Shown piece by piece: positions 1 to 10,975 of a stretch of DNA of 64,000 nucleotides. Origin of the DNA: Hyparrhenia diplandra. Lineage: Eukaryota; Streptophyta; Magnoliopsida; Poales; Poaceae. The translations under genes were made by a program, and so were the position numbers. The notes beneath the pieces were generated by a model. That model searched no databases, was not told the origin of the DNA, and worked only from the letters and a program-made list of their open reading frames with translations. Every line of letters starts with the position of its first letter. Position 1 is the stretch's first letter. The stretch is from the NCBI GenBank assembly GCA_015847255.1, contig JADLZK010012636.1, positions 17,403 to 81,402 on the forward strand. The letters run 5' to 3'.

Positions 1-226
1 GCATACCAGGGCCGGCGAGGCCGATGGCGGATGCGGCGGAGGGCTTGGCAGTGACGACGACGAGGCGGTACTGTTGCGGCTGTCCGGGCGGGAAGAAGTG
101 CTGCAGCGCCCACTGCAGCGCGTAGAAGCTGTGCTCGCTGTCGTCCACACCCACCACCATCGTCATCTTCCCCGGCGCCGATTCCGTCTCAGGCACCGCA
201 GACGCTGCTGCTGCTGCTTCCGCCAT
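1..226 (-). CDS. Universal stress protein (UspA-domain) family protein, first exon, truncated by window edge
   Basis: Read on the minus strand from the ATG at 226-224, the frame is open to the window edge (75 codons). After an Ala-rich, acidic N-terminus of about 20 residues comes VVGVDDSEHSFYALQW, then ALQHFF and RLVVVTAKPSAAS. This is the first beta strand, the (D/E)SEHS loop and first helix of a plant UspA domain. Plant single-domain USPs are small (about 160-180 aa) nucleotide-binding stress proteins; the rest of the fold, including the C-terminal G-x2-G-x9-G-(S/T) ATP-binding motif, lies outside the window. The frame has no stops and ordinary high-GC grass 5'-exon composition. The start is chosen because it is the first ATG and a paralogous upstream region at 34.97 kb is also conserved up to this ATG. 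Substrate and pathway cannot be told from sequence. Confidence 0.85.
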   Translation of the reverse strand, partial: MAEAAAAASAVPETESAPGKMTMVVGVDDSEHSFYALQWALQHFFPPGQPQQYRLVVVTAKPSAASAIGLAGPGM

Positions 227-1060
227 GGCTCGCGAGCTAGCTACCTCTGGATGGCTGCTCCTCCGATCCCTCTCGATCAGAGCTCCCCAAGGTTGGACTT
301 GGACAGTTGGACAGGTTGCTCGCTTTCCTGGGTTCCTTCCTTGTACAGCGCGCACAAGCACGATATATCACTCGCGGTCGCGGCGAGCCTAGAAGACACG
401 GGAGGATAGGAGGTAACACTACTACTTGTCTACTTGTGGCCGGCAGCTGATGCTGTCCGTCCTCCACTCCACCGGTTATTAGCAGAGCACGCAGCGGCCT
501 CTGCCTGGCAGGTGGGGATGGATCAGTGGCGAGCGGGTCCCGCGTCCTAATAATGCAATGCAATTATGCAAAGCAAGTGGAATTCCGCGGGAACCCGTGT
601 GATTTTCCTCTACCTCCCGCGGCTGTCACATCAGAATCAGATCTCCGCCCAGAACGAGAACCTCTGCATGCGACAACACGCACAGGATGACACCTCCACC
701 GGCCTTGCCGTTGCCGGCCGCTACTGAACTCGTGACCCTTTATTCGTCCGCTGTCCGTGTCCGATCGTGATGGGCATACACTTCTCCGGCCAGCGTACGT
801 GGCGATGATGATTGGCTAGGCTGACCCACGACTATCCTGCCCATTTTGTATGATACAACCGCCCCCAAAAATCGTCCAGATTATTATTACAATTACAACA
901 AGTGCGCTACCGAACGCCAAAGCGTCACCGTACATTAACAGTAACGTGGTGATGGCGCCGGCCGGTCACCGTACATTAACAGTAACGTAACGCAGTGCCG
1001 GATCATCCAAACAGTTCAACCCGATAAAAAACAGCAAAACCTGTTATGAAACGGTATAGA
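227..1060 (-). promoter_or_regulatory. 5'UTR and upstream region of the USP gene
   Basis: Region upstream of the USP start codon, read on the minus strand. Its proximal ~370 bp is duplicated at 34.97-35.33 kb. An ACGTGGC core (G-box/ABRE-like) lies at 797-803 and a perfect 24-bp direct repeat at 924-947 and 965-988. No convincing TATA box was found, and the transcription start cannot be placed. Regulatory function is inferred from position only. Confidence 0.5.
924..988. repeat. 24-bp perfect direct repeat upstream of USP gene
   Basis: The unit begins GTCACCGTACATTAAC and ends AGTAACGT. It occurs at 924-947 and 965-988, separated by 17 bp of GC-rich sequence. Confidence 0.85.
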
Positions 1061-1321
1061 CTAGTTATGGAATAGTGCTAACTGGACACCCATCTATAAC
1101 AACTCTATGGGAAACCTCCACTAAGGGATTTTCTACGGCGTGTAGGCGTGCCACATCGGCTCAATTTCGGTTATCCACTTATTCTCTTTTCTACCCTTTC
1201 ATTTTTACACATCCGAAAAGGCATTGCGTTGCATGTCTCTTAGAATTCCATCGGTGGAGAAAACGAAAGGACTATAATTCTCTTCCTCTTCCTCACCATC
1301 TGTAAAAACACGATCGACTCC
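1061..1321. other. Intergenic, nothing recognised
   Basis: Short stretch between the USP upstream region and the first TA tract. It has T/C-rich runs and no convincing coding frame; the small open frame at 1075-1305 has no recognisable content. Confidence 0.4.
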
Positions 1322-1342
1322 ATATATATATATATATATATA
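1322..1342. repeat. (TA)n microsatellite, left flank of TA-flanked element A
   Basis: Uninterrupted AT dinucleotide tract, directly followed by the terminal sequence of element A. Confidence 0.9.
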
Positions 1343-1599
1343 GGTATTCTATATATTACCCCGGGTAGCGATTAATAATCACGCCCGAGCCAAATTCACC
1401 GAGCCGACCATGGTCGCTCCCGCGCGCCATTCCACCTCGGTGTCTCGGACCCAACACCCAAGTCACCCGAGCCAATTCCGTGCCGGTTCCCCCTCTCCAG
1501 GTCTTTATCATTTTTTTTTCTAATTTCAAGATCGTGGGGTTCCGCCGGTTTCCCCGAGCTCGGTAGCTCTCCCTCCTACCCGGCTGCTCCTGCTCTACG

Positions 1600-1850
1600 C
1601 CCGGCGGCGGCCCCCTTCCATCCCGGTGGCCGGCCTCTTTTCCCACGACGACAACGGCGCGGCTGCCCTCCATCCTTGATGCCGCACAGCAGAGGTCCGT
1701 GGGGTCGTGGCCCCAAGCGGCGTGGTGGCACAGGCCCCTGTCGCCTGTCGGCTCCCCCTCCATCCAGGTGGCCGGCCTCCCAACCGACGACGACGACGGC
1801 GCGGCTTCCCTCCATCCTTTGCCGCACAGCAGAGGTCCGCGGGGTCCTGC
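1600..1850. repeat. Internal GC-rich partial tandem duplication in element A
   Basis: A segment containing GTGGCCGGCCTC, then GACGACGACGGCGCGGC-type sequence, then GCCGCACAGCAGAGGTCCG occurs near 1626-1703 and again near 1769-1840. Open frames on both strands here follow from GC content and the duplication; none resembles a known protein. Confidence 0.6.
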
Positions 1851-2000
1851 CCCTGCCCCCAGCTTGTGCTCGTACAACAATGGTGGCAGATCCAGATCCA
1901 GGTCCTGCCCCTCCCCTTCATCTCCCCCTCCCCTTCATCTCCCCCTCCCCTTCCCATTCTTTTGATTCAATTTGATGATTCGATTAAAGGATGCATTTCC

Positions 2001-3780
2001 TAGGGCTTATCTTGGTCTGATGCGAGTGTTCAATTGTCAGCTCAGTCATTGAGGAATCACCACGTCCAGGAGCTCCTCTTCACCGGCAGCAAGGTGGAGT
2101 TAAGGTCTTTTCTTTTTTTTTTTTTTTTTTTGCTTGTTTACTGATGATGTAAGTTTAACTATTTTCAGAAAATAAATTTGTTCATGAATATGTGGTTCTA
2201 GATTTCTATAGAATTCGGATGGAAAATAGTCTGAGCTTCTTTTGTGTCACCAGGCTGATTCACACTCAATTGTTTCTAGAAAACCAACTCGATGCTTTGA
2301 AGCACATATCTGATGTTTTTCGTAATCACACATGCCATTTATCCTAATAGGATAATATGCTTACAAATAATTGTGGGTTTTATGGTTCACAAACTTTACT
2401 TTTAACTACCATTTTGCATAGTTTTTGTGATCACACATGACATCTAGTAGGATACATGCCAAATTTCTGTGACCACACAAAGATGAATTGGCTGTTGCGA
2501 AATCATCTTTTTCTGATTCAAAGTCTGCAATCATTGTGTCTATGTATTAATGAACTGATTGCTATCAACTGTATTTGAATTTTAGATTCAATTTTTGGAC
2601 CATGATTGAATTACACTGCTATGGTCAAAGTAATCCAAATCGCTACTTACTAGTTTCTATGATCAATGTACTTCTGACATCCCCAATTAATAGCCTTTGT
2701 TTAGTGCACATTGAAACCAAACTTGTAAATTCTTATTAGATGTGACGAGCTTAGGGATAACAAAGAGAGCTATAGATGGACTCACCAGGTGTGTTGTTTC
2801 TTATTGAACTTCTGAAAGAACATGACGTGCCGGGATATCGAACACATAATGCTTGTTTTAAGGACGCATGGACAAATATTGTTTGTCATCTGAATAAAAA
2901 AAATTCTATACAACATTCTCACTCGACTAATTATTACTAGAGGGATGCTGATATACTTGTTACTAAACATATTTATTATTCAGACTGATGCACAAATTTA
3001 TCTGAACCATATTTTCTGAAGCAATTCAGTGTTGGGGAAACTTGTATACCAACCTAAATTATTGTTGCAAAAAATAACGAAGGGATATCTGTTTCACAAT
3101 CTAGATCTGCAATGCTAGTATAGTAAGTAATCCTATCAACACTTCTGACCCTGTTCCGCTAGGGCGCCTTCGCCTATTCGGCATTCCACGCGCTGGCGCT
3201 AGGTGAAGGCCACCATGGTGCCTAGCGGGGTAGTCGAGGTCCTAGGCGCGCCGGGAGGAAAGCAGGCCGGCGGGCGCTGCCAGGACGCCGCAGCGACGAG
3301 CCGGAGACAGCCTAGAGTCCATTGTGATCTTCATGATGCTACTTTATCTGTATTAAATTCTTGATGGATAGCTGTCTTTATATATGAAGAGTGCATGGTG
3401 CTTGTGTTTTTAGATAGCAGAGGTGAACCAATTGTTCTGCATAAGTAGTTACTTTTTACATCTCATTCATTAGACAACTCTGCTGCATGAAATAAGGCTA
3501 CAAGTCCAGTTGGATATCGTCGTCCATTGTAACTTTTTATATATTTTCTTTGTTGAAGTTTTCCTACACTTTTGCTAATTACTAAAATTTACATTAAGAA
3601 CCTTGAAGTAATTGAAATGTTGTTTTACTTAGCTGGAGTTTGTACCCTATGAAGCATCTGATCTATAGATTTTTATGAAGATATTATTTGCATCCTCATG
3701 GTAACTGCTTACTGGTCATGTGCATTGGGAAAGAGAAATAAGGTATGGGCTTGAAGAATCTCTCATTCCTTTATGTTACA
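2001..3780. other. Intron-like AT-rich interior of element A
   Basis: AT-rich with poly-T runs and an internally repeated phrase around ATCACACATG (2326-2460). An odd GC-rich island lies at 3150-3310. No coding frame, splice pair or known repeat family could be assigned with confidence. Confidence 0.4.
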
Positions 3781-3793
3781 GGACCTTTAACAG

Positions 3794-4079
3794 TCTGGAT
3801 CTGAGTCATCGGATTCTTTTGGAAGTTTATTTGATTCTGATAATGAAGAGAGCAATTCTTCTTTAGAGTCTAGGAAAGGAATCAACCAAGACATCAAGGT
3901 GATCTCTTAGCAGAAGATATTAATCATTATTTTACTCATTTAGAATCAGTTGGATCAATCTTAACAAACATCTCACTGTTTTCAGCCAGAGCTTGATTCT
4001 TTCAGAGAAGTGGTCATTTTTACTTAGAACAATGAAATTTTCACAAGAGGAAGTTGATTTGGCCTTCAAGCAACTAGGT
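3794..4079 (+). pseudogene. Exon-like fragments, Ser/acidic segment plus UBA-like segment (possible captured DRM-type methyltransferase piece)
   Basis: At 3794-3898, after an AG and before GT, the frame reads SGSESSDSFGSLFDSDNEE then a basic tail. After about 90 bp a second exon-like piece ends at 4079 with MKFSQEEVDLAFKQLG before GTAC. At 4141-4200 a third piece has a HWMLAAMTAG-like reading. An acidic Ser-rich stretch followed by a short helix-loop-helix of this kind is the layout of the N-terminal UBA region in DRM-type plant DNA methyltransferases, but similarity is short and frames are broken (TAG at 4024-4026 in the frame entering the second piece). I infer a degenerate captured gene fragment. 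The DRM link is weak, and no methyltransferase motif is visible in the element. Confidence 0.35.
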
Positions 4080-4200
4080 ACCTACACTTTTGCGCAGTTA
4101 ACAAATTTTTATTAACTGTACTGATTGAAATCTTAACAACAGGAAGTTTGTTCATTGGATGCTGGCAGCAATGACAGCTGGATAGATTGGCTTCTTTGAT

Positions 4201-6136
4201 CTATTTTCTCCTTCGTAACATAGGATTCACAGCATCCTTTGTAGACTAGGCGCCTAGCAAACCTACTAACAAATCTTATCCAACTAATCATTCCTATCTG
4301 CTAGCCAACCTGAACAAACTAAAAAAATAATCCCTTGTTGCCTAAAAAGCTGCTGCTGCTGAACTGGTGGTTCTATGTCCCTGCCAGGGGCCTCCACTGC
4401 CATCACAGTGTTAGACATGCTTGATAAATGGACACTCACCTAGCATTTGATTCCTGTAACTATTTTTGGTAGAACAAATATTTTCACATTTGAAAAAATA
4501 CCTAATCAGTGTGATGTGTCATTATGTAAAGTGGTTTTTGATCGAATGGTCAATTGTTTTTATTCAAGTATCTTCTGTTGGATAGGTTTATCATAGGAGA
4601 GACAGTGCTTCTCCAGTCAGAGGATAGCTTTTTCATTTGATGTTAATACCTGTTACATGTGACCTTAAGAACAACCAGGTTTTATTTTTATTCTGTATGG
4701 CCTGGTCTTCTAATTTAATCAGTTATACCATGAAAATGATTTTGTTGTCTCCACTTTGTTTTGTAGGACACAGTGACTGGCTTTTTGTTGGCTGCAGTTG
4801 GCAATGTGGATCTGAGAAAGAAAACAAATTTTATGCCTCAAAGTTCAGGCGGATTAGTTAGTTCTAGGAAATTTGCTCTCAACCTTTAGGGGTAAAATTA
4901 TGGAGCTTGTGGTATTTCATCACTACATACTTTCCTATGTTCCTGTAGGTGTAATAAGTCAAAACCGTTCAACCTTTCATTGGGCTTAGTTCTATACTAG
5001 TAAAGTGCTTGCTCAGTCTGCAGAAACTTAGGCTCCTAATATTTAATGAATATAGGAATTCCAGCAATGCATCTGAATCAGCTTTAAGTTGAAATTGAAA
5101 TGCTTTGAAAAACCATGTTAAGGTGTTCAATTTGTGTCTGTCAGGTTGCAAACACATGATAAGGTTCTTGGTTGATGGCTACAACAAACCAGTTCCTGCT
5201 ATACTGGAGATCCCCTCCAAAGACCATCCATTCTCGGGTGAAGTATCAGTGGTCTAATTAGTGACGAATTAGTGGTCTGATTAGCACTTCTGGAGTCTTC
5301 ATAGAATTTAGAGTTCATTTTTATAAACAAAAATGAATGAATGTGTGACGAATTAGTGATTATTCCAGCTATGAATTCTTATTTTTCCTATGCTATCCAA
5401 GTGTCCAATTCCTCTTGATTTCATATTGGTTCTTGCTGTTGAGAGTCCACAGGAACTGAATATTGAAGAACTGGCACAATTAGTTTGCACTGTCTAACTT
5501 TGCAATTATTGCAATACTATATTGTGAATGCTCAGTCTAAACCCCTCAATCTACCGGCCTGGAAATAATTGTATGGCTACCTTTCATATGCGCTATCAGC
5601 AGAGCTTCCAGCTTTTCTGTTGATGGGTTTATAATAGTAACAAGTATAAATGTAGTTTTAATTTTCACATGACTGTCTAGTGCATGACCAAGCGCTGTGT
5701 AAGCACTTGCTGCTATTCTTATTCTAAGTCTGACGAAGGTCATATCAATGGTGTGCTAACTAAAGCTCAATTGGTGCCAGGCTAAGCAGTTCAATATTTA
5801 TGCAAGTGAAATCATTCCAAAATATTTTTTTGGTGTAGTTTTCTAGGCAATGCTTGCTTTAGGATCTCTTTCATAGGTTAATTTATATGTATCGCTGCCC
5901 TCACCTCTTTCATAGGTTAATTTCTAGGCATATTCCATCGCTTTTAATGCAGTGACATGCCAATCTTACTTATTTCGCCTCTAGTTTCTATTGATTCTGA
6001 ATTTTTTTTGGGTTTTGCACTCACGAGCAGTTTGCCCTTTGCTATTTCTATTTGACAAGTCTACTATTAAGTTGATGTGCAAGTGTATGCTACTATCAAT
6101 TCATTATGCTACTTTTGTTGCAAGATCTCTAAACAG
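4201..6136. other. Intron-like interior of element A, no confident gene
   Basis: AT-rich, stop-dense in all frames. Small open frames (4637-4861 on plus, 4969-5157 and 5546-5743 on minus) have no recognisable content and no codon bias. Confidence 0.4.
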
Positions 6137-6440
6137 ATACGAAGCCTGAGCTGCAGCATTACCTGGCTCACAAGATACCGATAAATTTCATTAACTCTGC
6201 CTTGAAGGAGTCTCATTTTAGAAAGTTGTGATCAGCAGGGATAGCTGAGCTGCACCATTACCTGAAGAGAACCAGGCTCACAAGGTACCGATAAGTTTCT
6301 TTACCTCCACCTTGAAGGAGTCTCATTTTAGAAAGTTGTGATCAGCAAGGTCACTTTAGAAATCTGTGACCAGCATCTTGCGATGGCTCTGCTCATGACA
6401 GACACCATCATGTTGTCGAATAGTCTGGAGGAGATATTTT
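6137..6440 (+). pseudogene. Two degenerate copies of the exon found at 7781-8003
   Basis: The phrases GAGCTGCA(G/C)CATTACCTG, CTTGAAGGAGTCTCATTTTA and AAGTTGTGATCAGCA occur twice here (about 6140-6236 and 6243-6440). Both copies match the intact exon downstream but carry in-frame stops, for example TGA shortly after the start of the first and TAG where the intact copy has TAC. Confidence 0.65.
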
Positions 6441-7780
6441 TTTTTATCTTCTTAGATCAAATGTCCATTGTATTCTAATGCATATGCCTTGTGGAGGTGT
6501 ACGAGCATGACAGGAGTCCGTTCTACTACCTCGCCGATTTGTGAATGTTCTGCAGGTCAGTCCCCATGTGTGTGGCCCCTTTTTTTGTCAACATCAAGGC
6601 CTTTAGTTGTGAAAAAATGGGTACTGGATTCAGTTCTTTCAGCCTTTTTTTGCAAAACATGAATTCAGTTTTACTAAAATAATCACGGCTGTATTTTCAC
6701 TATGTAGCCTTTCTGAATTTCTAGACCTTTAGCCATTCTCGTGTGTGATGCATCGATGCTGCTGCTATCTGTAGCCTCAATTTTGTTATACCAAATTACT
6801 CTCTGATTTCCTTTCTCATCTAGAAATTTACTATTTAACTTTTGTGACAATTTTAGTAATTACCAATCTGCTTTTAATTATGAACAATTACTCACTGATT
6901 TTCCCTTCATTCATACTAGCTACTCTCTTTGCCCTGATGCTTTGTTGCTTTATGCTTGTATATTTATTATCATATAAATAAGTGGATGCAACAATAGTCA
7001 CTTGATTGTCCTGGATTTTGCACAAGGTGAAACAGTGCTCAGTTGCTTAATTTTTAATGCGTTCAATTATCAAGCTACTGACATTATTAGTAGTCGAAAT
7101 CTATTGCTTGGACATACGAAGTGGTGTATCAATTCAAATTTTAACGTTTCCATTGGAGTGTGGGTATATTTGCATTGCAGTCAATTGTTATGATTATTAG
7201 GGATTGAAAACTAACATGATAGCAATTTCTCTGATCCGTTGAAAGTCTTATGCTTCTACAGCTCCGTTCCTTTTCTATATGTAATGCAAAATATCTAGAA
7301 GCCATGTCTGTATGGCTGTGTTGTGAGGGCCTTTGATGGTGGTCTGGTTGTTGTTTGGCACAATAAGTTTCTGAAACATTGATGACTTGAGACTTCATCC
7401 CCGCGCTAGCAACCGATCTAGCCTAGTAGACCTAGGGAGCAGCTGACCCCCATTATCCAGTCCTCCAATTTGTCTTCCATTTTGTTATCTTTGCTCGGCT
7501 TGTTTGGACATGCTGTTGTTTCAAATTTTAGTTTCAAGTTAGAGATTATAGTATCAAGTCAATTTCTTTTGGTGCAGATCCCAGTCGCTCGGCATTAAAG
7601 CATCCTCCTCCAGCTACTACTTCCATGATTTGCTCAGATAGGTAGTTTCTTCTACTATTCCTGATTTGTTTTTGTGGCTAATTATGGTTGATAATTTACA
7701 GGCGTATAAATTTTGCATTTGTTTCCATTGGAATAATTACTTTGCTAATAATATTTTTTTTTTGCAAAATCTCTTATCAG

Positions 7781-8003
7781 ATATGAAGGCCCTGAGCTGC
7801 TGCATTACCTAACTTTCCATCAAGATAACCAGGCTCACAAAATACTGATAAATAAGTATCTAGAATTCTGCCTTGGAGGAGTCTCATTTTACAAAGTTGT
7901 GATCAGCAAGGTCACTTTCGAAATATGCGATCAGCATTTTACGTGGTTCATCACCAACACTGTTATGTCCTCTAATATTCTGGATGAGATATTTATGGTT
8001 TGA
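7781..8003 (+). pseudogene. Open terminal exon inside element A, unknown family
   Basis: Follows a polypyrimidine tract and TCTTATCAG acceptor. The frame is open from 7782 to a TGA at 8001-8003, about 73 codons, and contains YEGPELLHYLTFHQDNQAHK, then FCLGGVSFYKVVISKV and ends SSNILDEIFMV. It has no ATG near its start, consistent with a last exon. Two decayed copies lie upstream. I do not recognise the family. It is the only clearly open multi-codon exon in the element, so the open frame may be recent or chance-preserved. Confidence 0.45.
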
Positions 8004-8629
8004 AATAATGTCTAAATAATTTGTCTTTAAGGATTGACGATGCAACATATGTGTTTTTATAATCCAGTTAAATTACTATTTAGTTGACAAGTAGTTCATC
8101 ATGAGAAACCTCGGTTGTGAAGAAAAAAAATGTGTAGATCAATTAATTGTATCCAGAAAGGCAAATGATGGATCAGTAGTCTTAATTGTATTTGTGTCCT
8201 AAAAGTTTTACGAATTCAAATAGCAATTGTGATGGATCAGTTCATCAAAGGGAGAGTAGACGATAATCCTTGCTAAAAGAGAAAGATATTCTTTGTTACA
8301 AAACACGAAGACTTGAAAAAATATTAAACTATATGGTAACTAGGACGGTCAATCTTGTCTTTTAATATTTGCAAATCCTGCTCATTTAAAAAAAAAAGAA
8401 ATAGAAAGGGCTGCAAAACCTTTGCGTTAAAAAAACAAGTTGCGTGAAAAAAAGAAAAAAAAAAACATAGACGGTGTGAAGAAAAATGGAAAGAAAAAAA
8501 AAAATAGATACGCTGCCAAATTTTCTCCCGTGAAAAAAAAAAATGAAAGAGTCAAAGGAGGTCTACGGACGGGGGAAGGGATCGTATTCGTGGTGTTGCG
8601 TGACCGTCGGGCGGGCTTCACGGGGGGCT
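8004..8629. other. A-rich right subterminal part of element A
   Basis: AT-rich with many oligo-A runs (8370-8550), then GC-rich up to the terminal palindrome. The open frames here on both strands read poly-Lys or poly-Phe and are composition artefacts. Confidence 0.5.
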
Positions 8630-8673
8630 CGGGTAGTGATTAATAATCACTACCCGGGGATTACTTAGCGCAG

Positions 8674-8676
<3 letters not shown>

Positions 8677-8744
<68 letters not shown>
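8677..8744. repeat. (TA)34 microsatellite shared by elements A and B
   Basis: 68 bp of uninterrupted TA. The right terminus of element A abuts it on the left and the left terminus of element B on the right. Confidence 0.95.
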
Positions 8745-8747
<3 letters not shown>

Positions 8748-8859
8748 CTCGCTATTTATTTGCACTGTAGGCTCTAAATACTATTTAGAGCGCAGGCGGT
8801 TTCGGGAAGAGCTCAGGCGGCGTGCATCGAAACCGTAAATTTCCCTCCCGTGAGCCGTA

Positions 8860-9430
8860 ATTCTTACTACAAACTCATGTCGGAGCGTATGCAAGAATCA
8901 GTAAATTTCCTCCCAAGCGGCCGTAAGTATTACTACGACCTCCATGTCGAACTTTTTCGCAACCGTAAGGTCTTATCACGCAAAGTAAGTCTTACTACAG
9001 CCTCCATGTCGGAACTTCCCACAACCGTAAGTATTACTACTAGCTATGTCCTTGCGCCCATAAAATGATTCATTCGAAGAGTAAGTATTACTACCGGTGG
9101 GATAACCGCCCATAAAATGATTCATTCAAAGAGTAAGTATTACTACCGGTGGGATAACCGCTCGTAAAATGATTCATTCGAAGAGTAAGTATTACTACCG
9201 GAGGGATAACCGGGTTTCGTCTCCACGGGGGTAAGTATTACTGCCGTTGACCGAAGGGATAAGTACTACTACAGCTTTGTCCTTGCCGCCCGTAATTGAT
9301 CCAATGAAGAGTAAGTATTACTACCGAGGGATAACTATCTAAACAACCACAGGAGTAAGTATTACTACCGCTACGCCACGCAGAACCACAAAATCCATGC
9401 CCAAAAACATTCCAACCGTAAGTATTCCTC
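8860..9430 (+). repeat. Left subterminal repeat array, GTAAGTATTACTAC
   Basis: Copies or near-copies begin at about 8923, 8985, 9027, 9081, 9133, 9185, 9231, 9258, 9311, 9355 and 9417. Those at 9081, 9133 and 9185 sit in a 52-bp tandem unit (with ATGATTCATTC and GGGATAACCG). Confidence 0.85.
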
Positions 9431-10240
9431 CCAAACCGTTGAATAGCCAAAACGTAAATTTATTGTTAACATTTTCCGGCAGCAGTAAAACTCGTGCATT
9501 TTGAAAATAGTTTGTTTGTAGTAATCCACCGACATACCGCTTAGCGACTCTATTACTTTTTGTGTCATTTTTTAGAAGCAATTTTCTTTAATCGAACACT
9601 ACTTGCTACCGTGTGATTTCAGCTAATTTTCATAGGATCTAAAATTAGGAGTATCATTCTCATACCCAATAATAGAAATATTATCCGAAACAGTGGTAAC
9701 AATCATTAACAATCGGTATAGTGTTGAAAACTCATACATTTGGAGAGGCAACACAGATCAGTGGAGTTTTATTCATGGTGAAAAATGTCACGCAAACAAA
9801 TACTAGTAAAATCTCCATGGCGAACGTGTCCACCATGCCGTTCAAGAAACTTTGAACAACTGGAAATACATATGGTAATTGTTTTCTTTTTTTTGAAATA
9901 AAGCGGGATATGGAAAATGTTGTTGTTGAAATAACAACATAATTACAAGAAGTAGGTGTGCTTTTGTACAGAAAAAGTCCAAAAATCAAATCAAGCAGCA
10001 TCCATTCCTAGAGTTCATCAATCGGCGTCCATAACAACGCAGTGTTTTTCCCTTCGAGCGACCAAATCTAAGAAACCGTGTCAACAACATCTGCCCTACA
10101 AGCGAGCATCAGATTCGATATGAAGTTCTCCACCTCGTAACTTGGGGACACTGCTGTTCTCCACGTGCAAAGCTGAGAAAATTCCGCCAAAAATAATAGA
10201 GGTACGAGAGAATTAAAGTGCGCTGAGCCAAAAAACGAGA
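9431..10240. other. AT-rich interior of element B
   Basis: No recognisable coding sequence. Minus-strand frames at 9339-9581 and 9732-10001 have no family signature. Confidence 0.4.
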
Positions 10241-10249
10241 GTGACACAA

Positions 10250-10755
10250 ATCAAACCCACCTCTGGCTTCTTCCCCAATCGGGAGTAGCGGCGATGATGT
10301 AGAGCCTAAGGCAAATCGGGGAGCCGCCGCCACCGATGTAGAGCGACGACGTCCCGGTAGGGGTTGCAAGGGCGCCGTCGTCGTGGCCGATCCGGCGAGG
10401 GGGCTACCGAGGGACGGCTGTGTTTCGCCGGCCGCCGAAAGCGATGGGAGAGGACGCCGACGCTGCTTTGCTGCGTAGGGGGAAGAGGGCCGATCCCGAG
10501 ATCGGGCGCCATGACGCCGCACGGAGAGTTCTTAACGAATCCGGCGGTGTAGGCGGAGGTGAACGCGCCGCCGTTGCAGCCACCACCGTGCCCATTGCTG
10601 CAAACCGGTTGAAGCTGCTCAAAACCAGTGGGTAGAGCACCGGCGTCGGTAGGGATGGAGGCACGGTCGGGGCAAATCGACGTTGGGAGCGTAGGCATAG
10701 CCATGGTAGCGTTGAAACCGATGAATGCTACCCATTTCGAGTAATATATGGGCAA
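10250..10755 (-). pseudogene. GC-rich probably captured genic fragment inside element B
   Basis: A 500-bp GC-rich island with open frames on both strands. The longest minus frame (10755-10306) begins MPIYYSKWVAFIGFNATMAM and becomes Pro/Arg-rich. I recognise no domain. Abrupt GC contrast with the surrounding AT-rich DNA suggests capture, and coding potential is doubtful. Confidence 0.3.
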
Positions 10756-10839
10756 TGGCGAATTAATCTTTGGTGAAAATTACGTGCGTGATTCGTGCGA
10801 ATGGTGAACCAAACTTACGGTTCTGAATAGGATCATTCA

Positions 10840-10975
10840 TTCGGGTAGTAATACTTACGGTCCAAAGCATCGTAGTCGAATGCGGTGCACATCCATGATA
10901 ATGTTGGTAGTAATACTTACGAGTCGTGTGTGTAGGACTGAAATTTTGGTAGTAAGTATTACTACTACGGATGGT
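10840..10975 (-). repeat. Right subterminal repeat copies of element B
   Basis: GTAGTAATACTTAC (complement of the left-end motif) occurs near 10845 and 10906, and a GTAGTAAGTATTACTAC palindromic fusion near 10950-10968. Confidence 0.8.

Larger units (their letters stand above)
1343..8676. mobile_element. TA-flanked DNA element A (Micron/TAFT-like organisation), about 7.3 kb
   Basis: Bounded on both sides by (TA)n (1322-1342 and 8677-8744). The ends are inverted copies of each other: the left end contains CCCCGGGTAG then GATTAATAATCAC, and the complement of the right end gives TAATCCCCGGGTAG then GATTATTAATCAC. At the right end this forms a perfect hairpin palindrome (8630-8656, 13-nt arms CGGGTAGTGATTA around one A); at 1362-1387 it is imperfect. 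Inside is a GC-rich head with an internal duplication, then AT-rich intron-like DNA with several exon-like stretches. No transposase is seen, so it is probably non-autonomous with captured gene sequence. Rice elements flanked by TA repeats (Micron) and maize TAFT elements are the nearest known types. Family assignment is inference. Confidence 0.6.

Noticed and set aside
8427..8643. Small frames with poly-Phe or poly-Lys
   Set aside because: Readings of oligo-A/oligo-T runs.
9060..9215. Regular 52-bp repeats resembling a CRISPR array
   Set aside because: Plant nuclear context, spacers are themselves repeated, and the motif is part of a transposon subterminal array.
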